The notes: generated by a model not told the origin, from the sequence alone. A DNA stretch of 64,000 nt from Stictocephala bisonia (GCA_035578905.1 JAQJVL010000175.1:124001-188000), one strand, 5' to 3'. Positions 32,861 through 43,292 are shown, counted from the stretch's first letter. Numbers and translations: made by a program.

Positions 32861-33020
32861 GACCATTTACATATTAAATTTTGTTAATTCCTTATGTAAG
32901 TCCTACATATTCTTTGTTTTCAGAATCTTGATCCTTAGCGAGTTCCTGATCCTGTAAATGCAGTTCATTACTACTCTTTAATCATAACAATAATTACAGC
33001 TTTCTTTTACATAATTGCAG

Positions 33021-33159
33021 ACATCACAAGCAACGACAGGAGGAGGGGACTGGAATGATGCCCCTGAACAGAACAATGACTGGGCAACACAAGTGGATCA
33101 AAGTCAGTGGACAGAGTCGGTTCCACCATCAGATGACTGGGCTGATAACTCTAATGATG
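33021..33159 (+). CDS. Caprin: Caprin homologue, acidic Trp-rich exon
   Basis: The acceptor ATAATTGCAG ends at 33020. The donor GATG|GTCAGT leaves phase 1 at 33159. It gives 46 codons plus one base. The peptide starts TSQATTGGGDWNDAPEQ and carries five Trp in acidic/polar context (GDWND, NDWATQ, SQWTES, DDWADN). It is uninterrupted and in frame with both neighbours. The role of the Trp cluster is not known to me; it may be a short-linear-motif region for a protein partner. Confidence 0.85.
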
Positions 33160-33573
33160 GTCAGTTAACTAAACATAAGGCATTCTTTATTCTTAAAGAA
33201 TAATGAGTTATTGAATTACTTGAATAAATAAAGTTTGAATTTTATTTAATGCTCTATTTAGTGTGGCAAAATCATTATTGCCTAATATTCTTGCCAGGTC
33301 AACTACTCGAGTGCATTTGGTTGAGGCTCTATATCCTGTAAAGCTTGATGTAGCAACTCACTGACACTGAATGTCAGTACTACTTTTCCTTAATGCCACT
33401 CTAATTTTGAGTGCTTTTTAAGCGTTTTTTTTTTTTTAATTTACTATAAATTTATTTTTAGCATTTACATAGTTGAAAACTGTGTAATTTTCACCAGAAA
33501 GATATGATTAAAAATTGTTTATAGTAACAACATGAAATAAAATTCATAAAACCGGATCAGATTGAAATAATAG

Positions 33574-33897
33574 TGATTAGGGTGTGCGATGCATCCCAAA
33601 GCAATGAAAAATCGATGCGAATCGATTCATGACTAGTCAAAATGTCGATGCATCGCTATACTTTCGACATAGTGCCACGATGCATTAGCAATATCGAAGT
33701 CTCAGAATTATTCTGATGCACCAAAATGACAAATTATTTAGAAAAAATGCCTTTTTAATCAATGATATTTATTGTTATGTCTTTCAGAACTAGTACTTTT
33801 ATGTTTTAAATAAAGTATTTTACAATAAAATAGTTGTAAAAAGATTATTACTCCAGTTTGTTTTCGTTTCGAGTGGGCAGGAATGAGCACGATCAGA
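33574..33897. repeat. hAT-like relic, copy B, left part
   Basis: Starts TAGGGTGTGCGATGCATCCC, a hAT-type GGGTGTGCGA end. Collinear with copy A (13282-13650). It ends in ATCAGA (33892-33897), the target-site duplication of the LINE that splits this copy. Confidence 0.7.
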
Positions 33898-34790
33898 GGA
33901 GTCAAGTGAGAGTCAAATGATGTAATGCAGTGCTGTTTTTAAGTGGTGCAATTTGTAGAAAATAAGTATATTTGGCAATACTTTTTAACGCTAATGTTAT
34001 TGTTTCTGCATTCATTTGACTGTTTTCAGTGATTTATTTAAATAATTTTGATCTAATACTAATAAATAATCAATATTATTGATGATAAAAATTCTACTTA
34101 CATGGGTTAGGCTGGTAAATTTTGCAAGTCATGTTTTTGGTGAACAAATCCATACCGTAACTACTTAATTAAAAATTTTGTAAAGTGATTAAAAAACTGC
34201 TAAATTAGTAAAATGAGTATTGATTGCTTAAAAACTACTGTTTAAATTGTGAGTAATTTAATAAATTCATCTGTGAGAAACACAACGGGAGTCAAGTGAA
34301 GTATGACACGACTGTTGAAGGCACCTGTACAAACTGGATTTTAGACACTTGAGTACAACTGTTATCACTGTGCTTAGTTTGCTGTTGAACGACAGGCAAT
34401 GCAATCTGGAAGTCACTGAATCAAGGTCAAAGTGCAGCAAAGCTTGGTTGTCACTATTATCATTGTCACATTATTTTGGCTTGCTATCTCTAGACAGTCT
34501 GATAAGTCAGAGTGTCTGTCTGTCTGGCTGTTCACTGGCAATTTAAATAAACATTGCAATTACCTATTTAATTAAATTATGAATCTAATGCCACAAAATC
34601 TGACCATCCAAGAATATTATTTATTTATTTATTGTTCTCATAACGTATTACTGCATATATTATTGTAAACACAACTAATATTTTGCATGGGATAATATTA
34701 ATGTAAACAACCTGTAAATAAATTGAACAACTACAGTATTTAAAGCCCACAGGTTAAATAAATATATAAATAAATTGATTCTCTCTAAAT

Positions 34791-36113
34791 ATGGGCCTTC
34801 AAAATAATTCCATTGAGAAAAGTTCAACCCTTCCCAAAGGTTGGAAGAGAGAGGAAGTAATAAGAAAAAAAGGGATTAGCCAGGGCAAAATAGATATTTA
34901 CATTAAATCACCGAAAGGGAAAATATTCAGATCAAAAAAAGAACTGCATAAATACATTCAAGATAGCAAACTACCTTACAACATAGAAGATTTTAATTTT
35001 TCTAATAAAAGGGGAAAATCTGATAACAGTTTAGGCTTAAGTACAGCGTTATCCTCTGATTCAAGTTACTCTCTCGAAACGTCTATTTCCTCTGATACTG
35101 ATAGCATAATAGACGCTCTAATGGTAGGTAATAAAACCAGTAATAACAACCGTACTAATGACAAACAAATCCCCAACAACAACAACAAACTTATTGAAAT
35201 GCAAATGATTAAAGAACGTGAACTAGAACACAAAACACAAACAACTGATACAATTAATGAGAATTCTGAAATAAATGCATGGAACAGAACTAAACTATGC
35301 TTAAACATTTTAGATAACGATTGGTTGACTGACGATTCGATTCAAGCCTACTATGAGTTGGTATCCACTAACCTAATTCAGCATTCAAAAATACTGTTAA
35401 TGAACCCCATTTTCTCACAAGCCATCAAATGTCTGGACGATTTTGATTATATTTTGGAGGATTTAAATCTAACTGAGAAAGAACACATTTTATTACCTGT
35501 AAATGACTCTGAAGCAGTTGACAAACCGGGGGGGTCAGGCTCTCATTGGAGCCTTCTTTATTATATTAAGGCGAAAGGAAAATTTTTATATATGGACACC
35601 AACCGAAATTCCAACTACGAGCATGCTGTGAGAATTGCCAATAAACTACAGACTACCGGTACACTAAAAGGTACTCAGGAGATTGAAATTGTTTCTGTTC
35701 CACAACAATCAAATGGGTATGATTGCGGCATATATGTACTTCTTTTCAGTGATTTGATTGTGCAACAAGCCTTGTGGAAGAAGACGCCTGAGACATTGTC
35801 AACATTTCTTCCCAAATTCCACCAACATATACTAATAAATAAAAGATCCCAATTAGCCATGCTATTCTATAATAGGCGCCGCAATTTAGGCCAAGGAGTG
35901 CTTTATAACATGCTGTTTCGACCAACCTTTCAGGAGAATAACACAGTAACCAAACAGAATTCTCTGCAGAAGATACAAATTCAACCAACCAACACAACAC
36001 GTTTCCCTCCCATCCAACCAAAGGGTCCAAACACCTTGGCCCATGACGAATGGCAAAAGGTGCAAGGAGTCCTGCCCTGCATAATCCTGAAATACCATCA
36101 ATCGAATGTATGA
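34791..36113 (+). CDS. LINE ORF1: methyl-CpG-binding domain plus SENP8/Ulp1-like protease
   Basis: 440 residues, ATG in AATATGGGC. Residues 14-70 are an MBD (LPKGWKREEVIRKKGISQGK, DIYIKSPKGKIFRSKKEL, ending NIEDFNF). By alignment with MBD1, V23, R25, Y37, R47 and S48 stand where V20, R22, Y34, R44 and S45 contact methyl-CpG. Residues 75-165 are Ser/Asn-rich linker. Residues 170-360 are a C48-type (Ulp1/SENP) cysteine protease closest in motifs to SENP8: W178 L-DDSIQAYYELV, ILLPVND, GSHWSLLYY (H252), FLYMDTNRNSN (D269), VPQQSNGYDCGIYVL (Q306, C312). The set His-Asp-Gln-Cys is complete. The frame slips near 36050-36110, where the following linker frame overlaps. I do not know this domain pairing in a LINE. 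Confidence 0.88.
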   Translation: MGLQNNSIEKSSTLPKGWKREEVIRKKGISQGKIDIYIKSPKGKIFRSKKELHKYIQDSKLPYNIEDFNFSNKRGKSDNSLGLSTALSSDSSYSLETSISSDTDSIIDALMVGNKTSNNNRTNDKQIPNNNNKLIEMQMIKERELEHKTQTTDTINENSEINAWNRTKLCLNILDNDWLTDDSIQAYYELVSTNLIQHSKILLMNPIFSQAIKCLDDFDYILEDLNLTEKEHILLPVNDSEAVDKPGGSGSHWSLLYYIKAKGKFLYMDTNRNSNYEHAVRIANKLQTTGTLKGTQEIEIVSVPQQSNGYDCGIYVLLFSDLIVQQALWKKTPETLSTFLPKFHQHILINKRSQLAMLFYNRRRNLGQGVLYNMLFRPTFQENNTVTKQNSLQKIQIQPTNTTRFPPIQPKGPNTLAHDEWQKVQGVLPCIILKYHQSNV

Positions 36114-36334
36114 ATCGTTTTGTTGTACTGTCAGAGGAATCATCTGAGAAAGAAGTTCAACATAAAGAAGAATATTTAAAAATACAACAAAATTACAAAA
36201 GAGAAAAGACATCACAAAGAGGAAAACAGTGTGTTATTCAAAACAGGGGCCGCCCTTCTTCTAGTGGCGTAAAAACAAAACAAAATCCTCTGACATCTCT
36301 GGAACAACCTGCAGAAGAAAAAAGGAAAATATGA
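36050..36334 (+). CDS. LINE ORF1 C-terminal linker frame
   Basis: A frame that overlaps the end of the MBD-protease ORF. It reads ARSPALHNPEIPSIECMNRF then VVLSEESSEKE; NRFxVLSEE-type segments are common before the esterase or endonuclease in LINE ORFs. It most likely continues ORF1 after a frameshift, real or mutational, near 36055. It ends in KRKI with TGA at 36332-36334, which overlaps the ATG of the esterase ORF (ATGA), a layout that permits coupled termination-reinitiation. No other function seen. Confidence 0.65.
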   Translation: MAKGARSPALHNPEIPSIECMNRFVVLSEESSEKEVQHKEEYLKIQQNYKREKTSQRGKQCVIQNRGRPSSSGVKTKQNPLTSLEQPAEEKRKI

Positions 36335-37098
36335 TCTTGGCGGACAGCCATGGCAGACAATGTGGAAACAGTATTCAGAAGAAACTAGGAAGCAAATATT
36401 CCGTGGAGTCTCTAATAAAACCTAATGCAAGATTTAGAGATGTTATTGACGGTATTGACCAGATGACTGCCTCCTATGGAAGAGACGATTTTGTCATTAT
36501 TCTAGCTGGAGTAAACAACTTCAACAGTGAATCACCAGATTTAGACTTTGATCTCAACCTTGTAAATACTGTAGCATCTAAGACTAACGTAGTTATACCT
36601 GGTATCCCTTTAAGGTTTGATAAATTGGGATTTAGGTTTAACACTTTAATAAAGGAGACAAATGTAAAACTGTTTGAACAAATCAAATGTTTAAAACTAA
36701 CAAACAAAAACTATGTTGATGTACCAAAGTGTAAATTTTCGCTTAAAGATCATACTAACCACGGTTTGCATTTCAATAAAGTAGGAAAACTAAAGCTTGT
36801 TAATCAGATTACGCTAGCTATTTTTAGGTGTATACATTGTCATTCCCAAGTAAATAATCAGGTCACAGCACCATCTCACACACATTCAGAATTCAGAGAG
36901 CAATCAAACATCAGCACTACAGACATACATACTCCACCTCATTCAGTTTCTTACCAGGAAATCTCCCCACACACACTAACACAGCGTGACATATACCCTT
37001 CACCAACATTTAATGACCAACAATTTGACACCTCAATAACAAGCACTGCTTCTGTTAACATGCCGGCTCTTTTTTTACCTCAACCTCAGACTTCCTAA
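36331..37098 (+). CDS. LINE-encoded SGNH-type esterase-like protein
   Basis: 255 residues. Block I is MILADSHGRQ with Ser6 as likely nucleophile; block III is IILAGVNNF (Asn62/63); the C-terminal block is DHTNHGLHFNKVGK around 140-153. In SGNH enzymes this block is D-x-x-H (often DGLH); here the position before GLH is His144, with Asp140 four residues earlier, so the acid may be displaced or lost. CR1-type LINEs encode a comparable esterase. Residues 170-255 are a Ser/Thr/Pro-rich tail. Starts with ATGA overlap to the preceding frame. Confidence 0.8.
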   Translation: MILADSHGRQCGNSIQKKLGSKYSVESLIKPNARFRDVIDGIDQMTASYGRDDFVIILAGVNNFNSESPDLDFDLNLVNTVASKTNVVIPGIPLRFDKLGFRFNTLIKETNVKLFEQIKCLKLTNKNYVDVPKCKFSLKDHTNHGLHFNKVGKLKLVNQITLAIFRCIHCHSQVNNQVTAPSHTHSEFREQSNISTTDIHTPPHSVSYQEISPHTLTQRDIYPSPTFNDQQFDTSITSTASVNMPALFLPQPQTS

Positions 37099-37109
37099 CC
37101 TATCAAAAG

Positions 37110-38154
37110 ATGTTACTCTCAACGTTTCAAAATATGCTAAATTCCTTTGGAAAGCATGAGTTTATTACAGATGTAAACATTTTCTTGAAGCGTATCAGAC
37201 ATAATATTAATGACAATCAGCTATTCACTTTTCTTCATGTAAACATTCAAGGCTTCATCAGCTCGATGAATGAAATGCAGCTATTTATTTCAACATTTCA
37301 CAATATTGATTTCATTTGTTTGAACGAACATTGGTTATCGGACAGCGATATTGGCCTTCTTAACACATTACAAAACTATAGCTCAGTTTTTTATATTCGA
37401 GAAAGTACTGTCCGTGGTGGTTCCTGTATTTTAATAAAATCGACATTAAAATTTAGAGTAAGGGAAGATTTAGTTTTTTTAAGTGAAGATTTCAATTTTG
37501 AAGGAACTTACATTGAGATTACAGACCACCGGCTCATCATAATTTCAATATACAGAACACACAAAACCGGCGTGTCACCTTTATATTTTGTTGCTAAATT
37601 AAGACAATTGTTAGAGATCTTATCCAAGGAAAAAAAGAAAGTAATCATATCATTTGATATGAACATTGATTTGCTCTTTGAAAAATCTTGTGTGAATGAA
37701 TTTTTAGATAGTATTCACCTTTTTGGTTATAAACACTATTTTAACACACCTACTAGAGTATCTAATGATTCAATGACATGTATTGATAATTTTATTTCAA
37801 ACTATAATGTGCAAGCTACTGATAACTAGTTATGAGTTATCTGTATCAGACCATAGAGCGTTGTTCTTGCGAATTGAGGTCCAAGGTAATAAAAAAAAGG
37901 CTGTGTTGAAACGTAAAAGGATTTTTGATGATTTAAGTATATATAATTTTATGGATAAATTAAATAGCGAATGCTGGATTTTTGATCCTTTGACTTCTGT
38001 AAACACGAATGTTGAGTATTTTATGGGAACTATGTTAATGTACTTTGAACATTTTTTTCCAGTTGTATGGTGTGTGGAGAGTAATATTAAGTTTAAGGAT
38101 TGGAGTACCAGGGGTATAAAAGTGTCGTGTAAAAAAAAGAGAACTTCATTCTGA
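37110..38154 (+). pseudogene. LINE APE-type endonuclease with one frame break
   Basis: Begins with a short leader, then FLHVNIQGFISSMNEMQLF (Asn block), IDFICLNEHWL (metal-binding Glu), RGGSCILI, IISIYRTH, IISFDMNIDLLF (usual GDFN, here FDMN), and NTPTRVSNDSMTCIDNFIS. The frame stops at 37829. The final catalytic block SVSDHRALFL lies in the frame that opens at 37783 and runs to 38154. So one frameshift near 37800-37830 separates the last His/Asp block. This domain nicks target DNA for target-primed reverse transcription. Confidence 0.85.
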
Positions 38155-40090
38155 ACTCAAAATTAACAACAACCCAAATTTTCATGCATATGTAAAAAAT
38201 ACAAAAAAAATCTTCAAAACTGTAGTAAAGAAATCTAAGCAGTTAAGTAACATTAAACACATTAAAAATTCTAAAAACAAATCAAAGGCACTCTGGTCCA
38301 TAGTAAAATCAGAATTGGGATTACAAAGCAAAAACCAACCAGAGCTGGAAACATTTTTAATTAATGACAAGTCAATACCAATAACTAAACCAAAAGAAAT
38401 AGTAGACGGATTAAATAAATTCTTTACTGGCATGGCAAAAAATGTTAATATAAACCCAAGTTCAATTTATGACCCACTTACAGTAAACGCCATAAACAGC
38501 AAAAAAATACAGCCATTCCAGTTTTCCTTTGTTACAGCAAAACATATACTTGAAACTATAAGCAGCCTAAAAAATACAAAATCAGTTGGATGGGATCACT
38601 TTCCAATTTTTTTATTGAAGAGAATAAAGTATGAAATAGCAAAGCCTCTCTGTGAATTAATAAACTTATCTTTCTGGAAAGGCGAATTCCCAGACTTGCT
38701 CAAACTAGCCGTGGTTACACCAATCCACAAAAAAGGCTGTAGACAGCTTCCAGATAATTACCGACCTGTATCGGTATTAAGCTCATTCAGTAAAGGTTTT
38801 GAAGCTATTGCTAATAAACAGTTTTCATTCTACTTATCTCAATGCAACCTTCTCACAGAATGTCAGTTTGGTTTTCGAAAAGACAGAAACACAGAAACTG
38901 CAGTAGCTACATTTTTAAACAATGCAGTGAATGCCTTGGACAGGTCTCAGCAGACAGCTGGGATATTTTGTGACCTGTCAAGGGCATTTGACTGCGTAGA
39001 TCACACAATTCTTCTTAACAAACTAAATCAAGATGGTTTAACTAAAAGTGCTCTTCAGTGGTTTGAATCATACCTAACTGGCCGTAAACAAAAAACAAAA
39101 ATGACTATTGATAAAGTTACATTTGAATCAGATTGGAACGCCATAACAGCTGGTGTACCTCAAGGCTCAATTATGGGGCCTACATTATTTCTTACTTATA
39201 TAAATGACTTGCCTTCAAACATAGAAAATTGCCATTTAACTCTTTACGCTGATGACACAACAGTTCTTCTAAAAAGCAACTCAAAAGAATCTCTTTGCCA
39301 GCAAATAGACAAAACTGAAAAGATTTAAATACATGGTTTTTTAAAAATAACCTAAATCTCAACTCTAATAAAACCCAATTACTTTATTTTTAATTAAAAA
39401 CAAAAGAAAAACTCCCTGGCATTTTTTTAATTAATAAACAATTAGCCTGGCAATCTTCCGCAAACTTCTTAGGGATATGTATTGACCAAAATTTAAATTG
39501 GAAAACGCATATACAAAAGATTAAACAAAAATTGAATCTTTTGCTTCTCAAAAGATTGAATGCTTCTCAATTAGACTATTAAGGGGTTGCGTAAATATTG
39601 AAACATTAATGGTGGTCTATTATAGTTATTTCTTTTCAATAATGAAATATGGACTCATACTATGGGGTAGTTCCACCAAGTCAAATGAGATTTTTAAACT
39701 GCAGAAGAAATGTTGAAGAATAATAACTAGATCAGGCTATAGGAGTTCTTGCAAGCCACTATTCCAGAGACTTGAGATTTTAACACTTCCATCTTTATAT
39801 ATGTATGAAGTTTTACTATTCACTTTTAAAAATTTGAATTTTCATATTAACAATAGTCTAAATCATGGCCACCAAACAAGGATAAGCTGTTGCAGTTTCC
39901 TCAACATAAACTTACTATTTTTGAAAAAACACCATATTATATGGGTATAAAATTTTGGAATAAGCTGACTCTTTCACATGTTCCAGATATAAACATTTTT
40001 AAAAACAGTCTAAAAGCATTTTTTCTAAAAAAAAAAAACTACTATTCAATAAAGGAATTTTTGGAAGATGAGAATGTTGCATTGCATTAA
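38155..40090 (+). pseudogene. LINE reverse transcriptase with frameshifts
   Basis: Main open part 38315-39328: SVGWDHFPIFLLKR, LAVVTPIHKKGCRQLPDNYR, PVSVLSSFSKGFE, CQFGFRKDRNTETAV, GIFCDLSRAFDCVDHTILL (first Asp), AGVPQGSIMGPTLFLTYIND and LTLYADDTTVLLKS (catalytic YADD). After 39328 the thumb and C-terminus follow in other frames: FLGICIDQNLNWKTHIQKIK near 39470, YGLILWGSS near 39645, and a last open piece 39890-40090 ending YYSIKEFLEDE. At least three frame breaks. All catalytic residues of the palm are present. Confidence 0.88.
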
Positions 40091-40230
40091 ATTATGTTCG
40101 TTCTATTTTATTTTTAGACTATAGTTTAGACCTTAGTTTTATTGCTGACAAACCACCTGTTTACTTCAGATTACATCTGTATATTGTAAATGTTATGTGG
40201 CAATAAAGAATTTGAATTTGAATTTTTTGA

Positions 40231-42413
40231 ATCAGACTCAAACCTGATTATATCGCTATAACGAATACAGAGTTCGATCGGGAGATAACTCGTACTGTTA
40301 TGAACATGAAATAAGCCCATATTGGTTATAGCAATGCTGTACACGACAATAGTCAAATAAACTAGTCAACATAGTGAACGAGTTCGCTCATAATGATTTG
40401 AACTAGTTCAATTTAAAGTGAACAACAGAGATGGGAAGGTAGCGATTACTGTAAATAGTTAATGTAATAGCGATCATACATGTGGTTGTCGAGTCTATTA
40501 GTCACTTGTAACCTAACCTAAAATAGCGTCAATAAAACAGAAGTGCTGGTTAGTATCTTTATGACTCAAGAAAGGGGACGAGAGACCCGTTTCAAGATGC
40601 TCAAAAAGACTGTTATCGATACAAATCTACTGGTCTGTACGCCGTGGAAATTATGCATATTTTCATTCACATCAATAATACCGTTCAATCAAAAGGGTCC
40701 CGAGAACGTTCGCTTTACATCCCAAGAATCAGACTTCCCATCTTTTCTACGCGAAAGTTCATCTCGGGTGAAGTATACGTACGTGCAATGAACCGTTCAG
40801 CTCCTTTTTGGAACTGAAATTACTATCATATGTTTCTCGCAAGCAGATTGAGGTCTATTTTGTTTTTTAATCTGAGCAGGGAATCGTCCAATGATTTGGC
40901 GTAAGAAAGTACCGTATCATATCATATAAAATATGGTAATGGCGTTCTACAGCCTGTGACACAACACTATTGATTTATTTTCCGTTAAATAAAAAATAGA
41001 TATCTAGATATCTTTATCAGTGGCGAACGTCTATTAATTATTATTCCAAAAAACACCTTAGATCACCAAAACTGTGTGTAATATTTGCGCATACGATATT
41101 TTGTCCTGTCAAATTTAAATTGTTGAACGGTTTTCTGACTAGGTTAGACATTAACACAGTTGGAGTGTAAAAGGTGGTAAAGTGCGATAATTTTGATTTG
41201 TAAACTCACTGAAAGGTTCCCTGTTCATATTGATGTCGATGTAAACTGTAAAACAATCATGAATCAACCCAAGTGAGAACCTTTTCTAAACAAAATAGGA
41301 CAAATTTAGAGATTCAGAAAATAGTTTTTAATAAACCGAAGCCTTATCAAACGTCTCATTTTTTTGTTTATAATTTAGCTGCCCAAAATCTTCACTAGTT
41401 TGCACTTAGCTGATATTTCAGACTACATCTCGTCGCCAATATCAGCTAGACCTATTATATTAGCCGACTATGTCTATGATTTTCATTCGATTACACCAGG
41501 TTTTCATGAATTTTAAGTTATGAAATAATTATTTATCTGTTGTTCAGTGTAGCCTCATGTATCGAAGTAGTTCCATTACCGATTACCGATCATAATTTAA
41601 AAATAAATTCATCCTCTGTGACTTTAAAAATTATTTTTAGTAAACGTGCTTAGTTATTATTTTCAATCAATTGAAAATAATAACTTCAAATAACTTAATA
41701 ATAATTAATAATAACTTCAGTCTTTGTCATTCAGATTTTCAAATTTTATTATATAATTCAGAGCTTATTTCCGGTTAGTTGTAACCTTGTTATAACTAAA
41801 TTACGTACCCACAGAATACAGATACACTCTTCTTGGCGTGTGTGTACACAATCAATTTTTTGTTGAGATCAGGCAATTCTGAAAGCAAATGACTGCATTT
41901 GGCGATGACGTCTGAATTTTAGCATCAGTTTGGTTGGATGCAGCTTTTGCCAACAAGCTTCGCCTTGTTTTCGCGGTACACCAGATAAAATATTGGCCGG
42001 CTGTGAAATACTATAATTGGCTTGCAAAGAAAATCTGATCTGTGATATGAGTGAACAGATTAAATGTTTATAATCCACGTTGTTTCAATTAATTACTTTC
42101 TTAGTTTCTTAGATAGTATTAGTTATGATAAAAGGTAAAACAAATAATGCCACATAAAAATGTAGGAAGGCAGGAAGTAAAATGTTTTGTTTATCAAATG
42201 TAAAGTTGCAAACAACAAATCAAAATTAATATGTTCAGTTTAGATGTATATATTTACGAATCTGGCAAAACTTAACATAGGCTTAGGATGGTGTCTGCCT
42301 TTTACTTGGTGAACAGGAAATCCTTCTGTAAATACTTGCTCGAAAATACTCTATACTCGAAAAAATGCCAACGACTTGACTCGAACTGAAAAATCCCTAC
42401 TCGCACACCCCTA
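40231..42413. repeat. hAT-like relic, copy B, right part
   Basis: Continues copy B after the LINE: ACTCAAACCTGATTATATCG, AACGAATACAGAGTTCGATC. A CAGAGATGGGAA motif at about 40431 resembles a hAT end, so a second hAT-like piece may start there. 40914-42090 is collinear with copy C (3829-4866). The segment ends with ACTTGACTCGAACTG and CTCGCACACCCCTA near 42400-42413, a hAT-type right end of the same kind as the one at 54431-54442. No intact gene. Confidence 0.65.
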
Positions 42414-43292
42414 CTTTGATATAAAGTTTTATTTTTATATTTTTATTTCGTACGTATAACATCAACTAGCTAACATGGTGGATGGGTGGGTCACGACCAC
42501 CATATGTGTATGGCAGGGTGGGTGAGTAGGTTATGGTGTATAAGATAACTATAAAAGTGCAGACAGCATATATAATAAGCATAACTTGTTATCGATGCTG
42601 TTTGAAGGGTCATAAGCCTCGCACGGACCACTAACTTTGAACTCCAGAATACATAGAATTAATGTTATCCGGATCAGTTTGCCGCCACGTTGATCAAGAG
42701 TTCAATGTACTTCATTTTGATATTTACATTTTAATCTCAAATACATCATAAGATATGTTAAAGTTACATGAATTTTATTTATGTCACATTTGTGGCATAC
42801 ATTTACTAATTGCGGTAATGATGTATTATTGTGTCTGCAGAAAAGTAAGAATATAAAATTAATGGAATGTATAAGTGTCAGGATGTGGATGAAAAATAAT
42901 GTTTCTAAGTATTTCTGTTCTTATATCGTATTCCGCAAAAAAGTAGGGGCTTGAAATCATATCAAATAGATGCCGTTATTACTAGATGTTGATCAATTGA
43001 AAAATTTTATACATTTTAAATGTAAAAGCTAAAATAAAATTAAAAGTGAAAGTCATCTTCCTCAAATGGTTTTGAGTATTACTAACCAGTATTAAATATT
43101 CACTGTACACAATAAATACTAATCTTATTAATAAGCGGTTGTCAATGTTCATGGAGAGATGATCTTATGAGTTGTACCTTTTCAGTTATAACTGAATGCC
43201 CTGTTTTGCCATGTCTTATATAGTATTCTTTGCATTAACAAAATAGTTTTGAGTAATAGTTGGTAGATTAACGAATGTTGTTATTTTTGTAG
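42414..43292. other. Intron sequence before the RGG exon
   Basis: AT-rich. 42420-42475 matches 14795-14860 (unnamed repeat). 42480-42530 is a GT/GGTGGG-rich patch that recalls the complementary strand of the minisatellite at 5583. No gene seen. Acceptor TTATTTTTGTAG before 43293. Confidence 0.5.

Larger units (their letters stand above)
33898..40230 (+). mobile_element. Full-length 6.3-kb LINE with MBD, SENP8-like protease, esterase, endonuclease, RT
   Basis: A non-LTR retrotransposon bounded by ATCAGA at 33892-33897 and 40231-40236. The empty site is represented by copy A of the target repeat near 13535-13555. It has about 0.9 kb of 5' UTR (with GGAGTCAAGTGA at both 33898 and 34288), ORF1 (MBD plus Ulp1-type protease), a linker frame, an SGNH-type esterase, an APE-type endonuclease and an RT. 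The tail is AATAAAGAATTTGAATTTGA. A few frameshifts lie in the endonuclease-RT part. The RT motifs and the esterase suggest the CR1/L2/Daphne/Crack side of LINEs; the clade needs a tree. Confidence 0.93.

Noticed and set aside
33574..42413. A single hAT element with these two ends as its termini
   Set aside because: The flanking 8 bp (ATAGTGAT; CTTTGATA) do not match as a duplication, and the subterminal motifs of the two ends differ, so they may belong to different elements.
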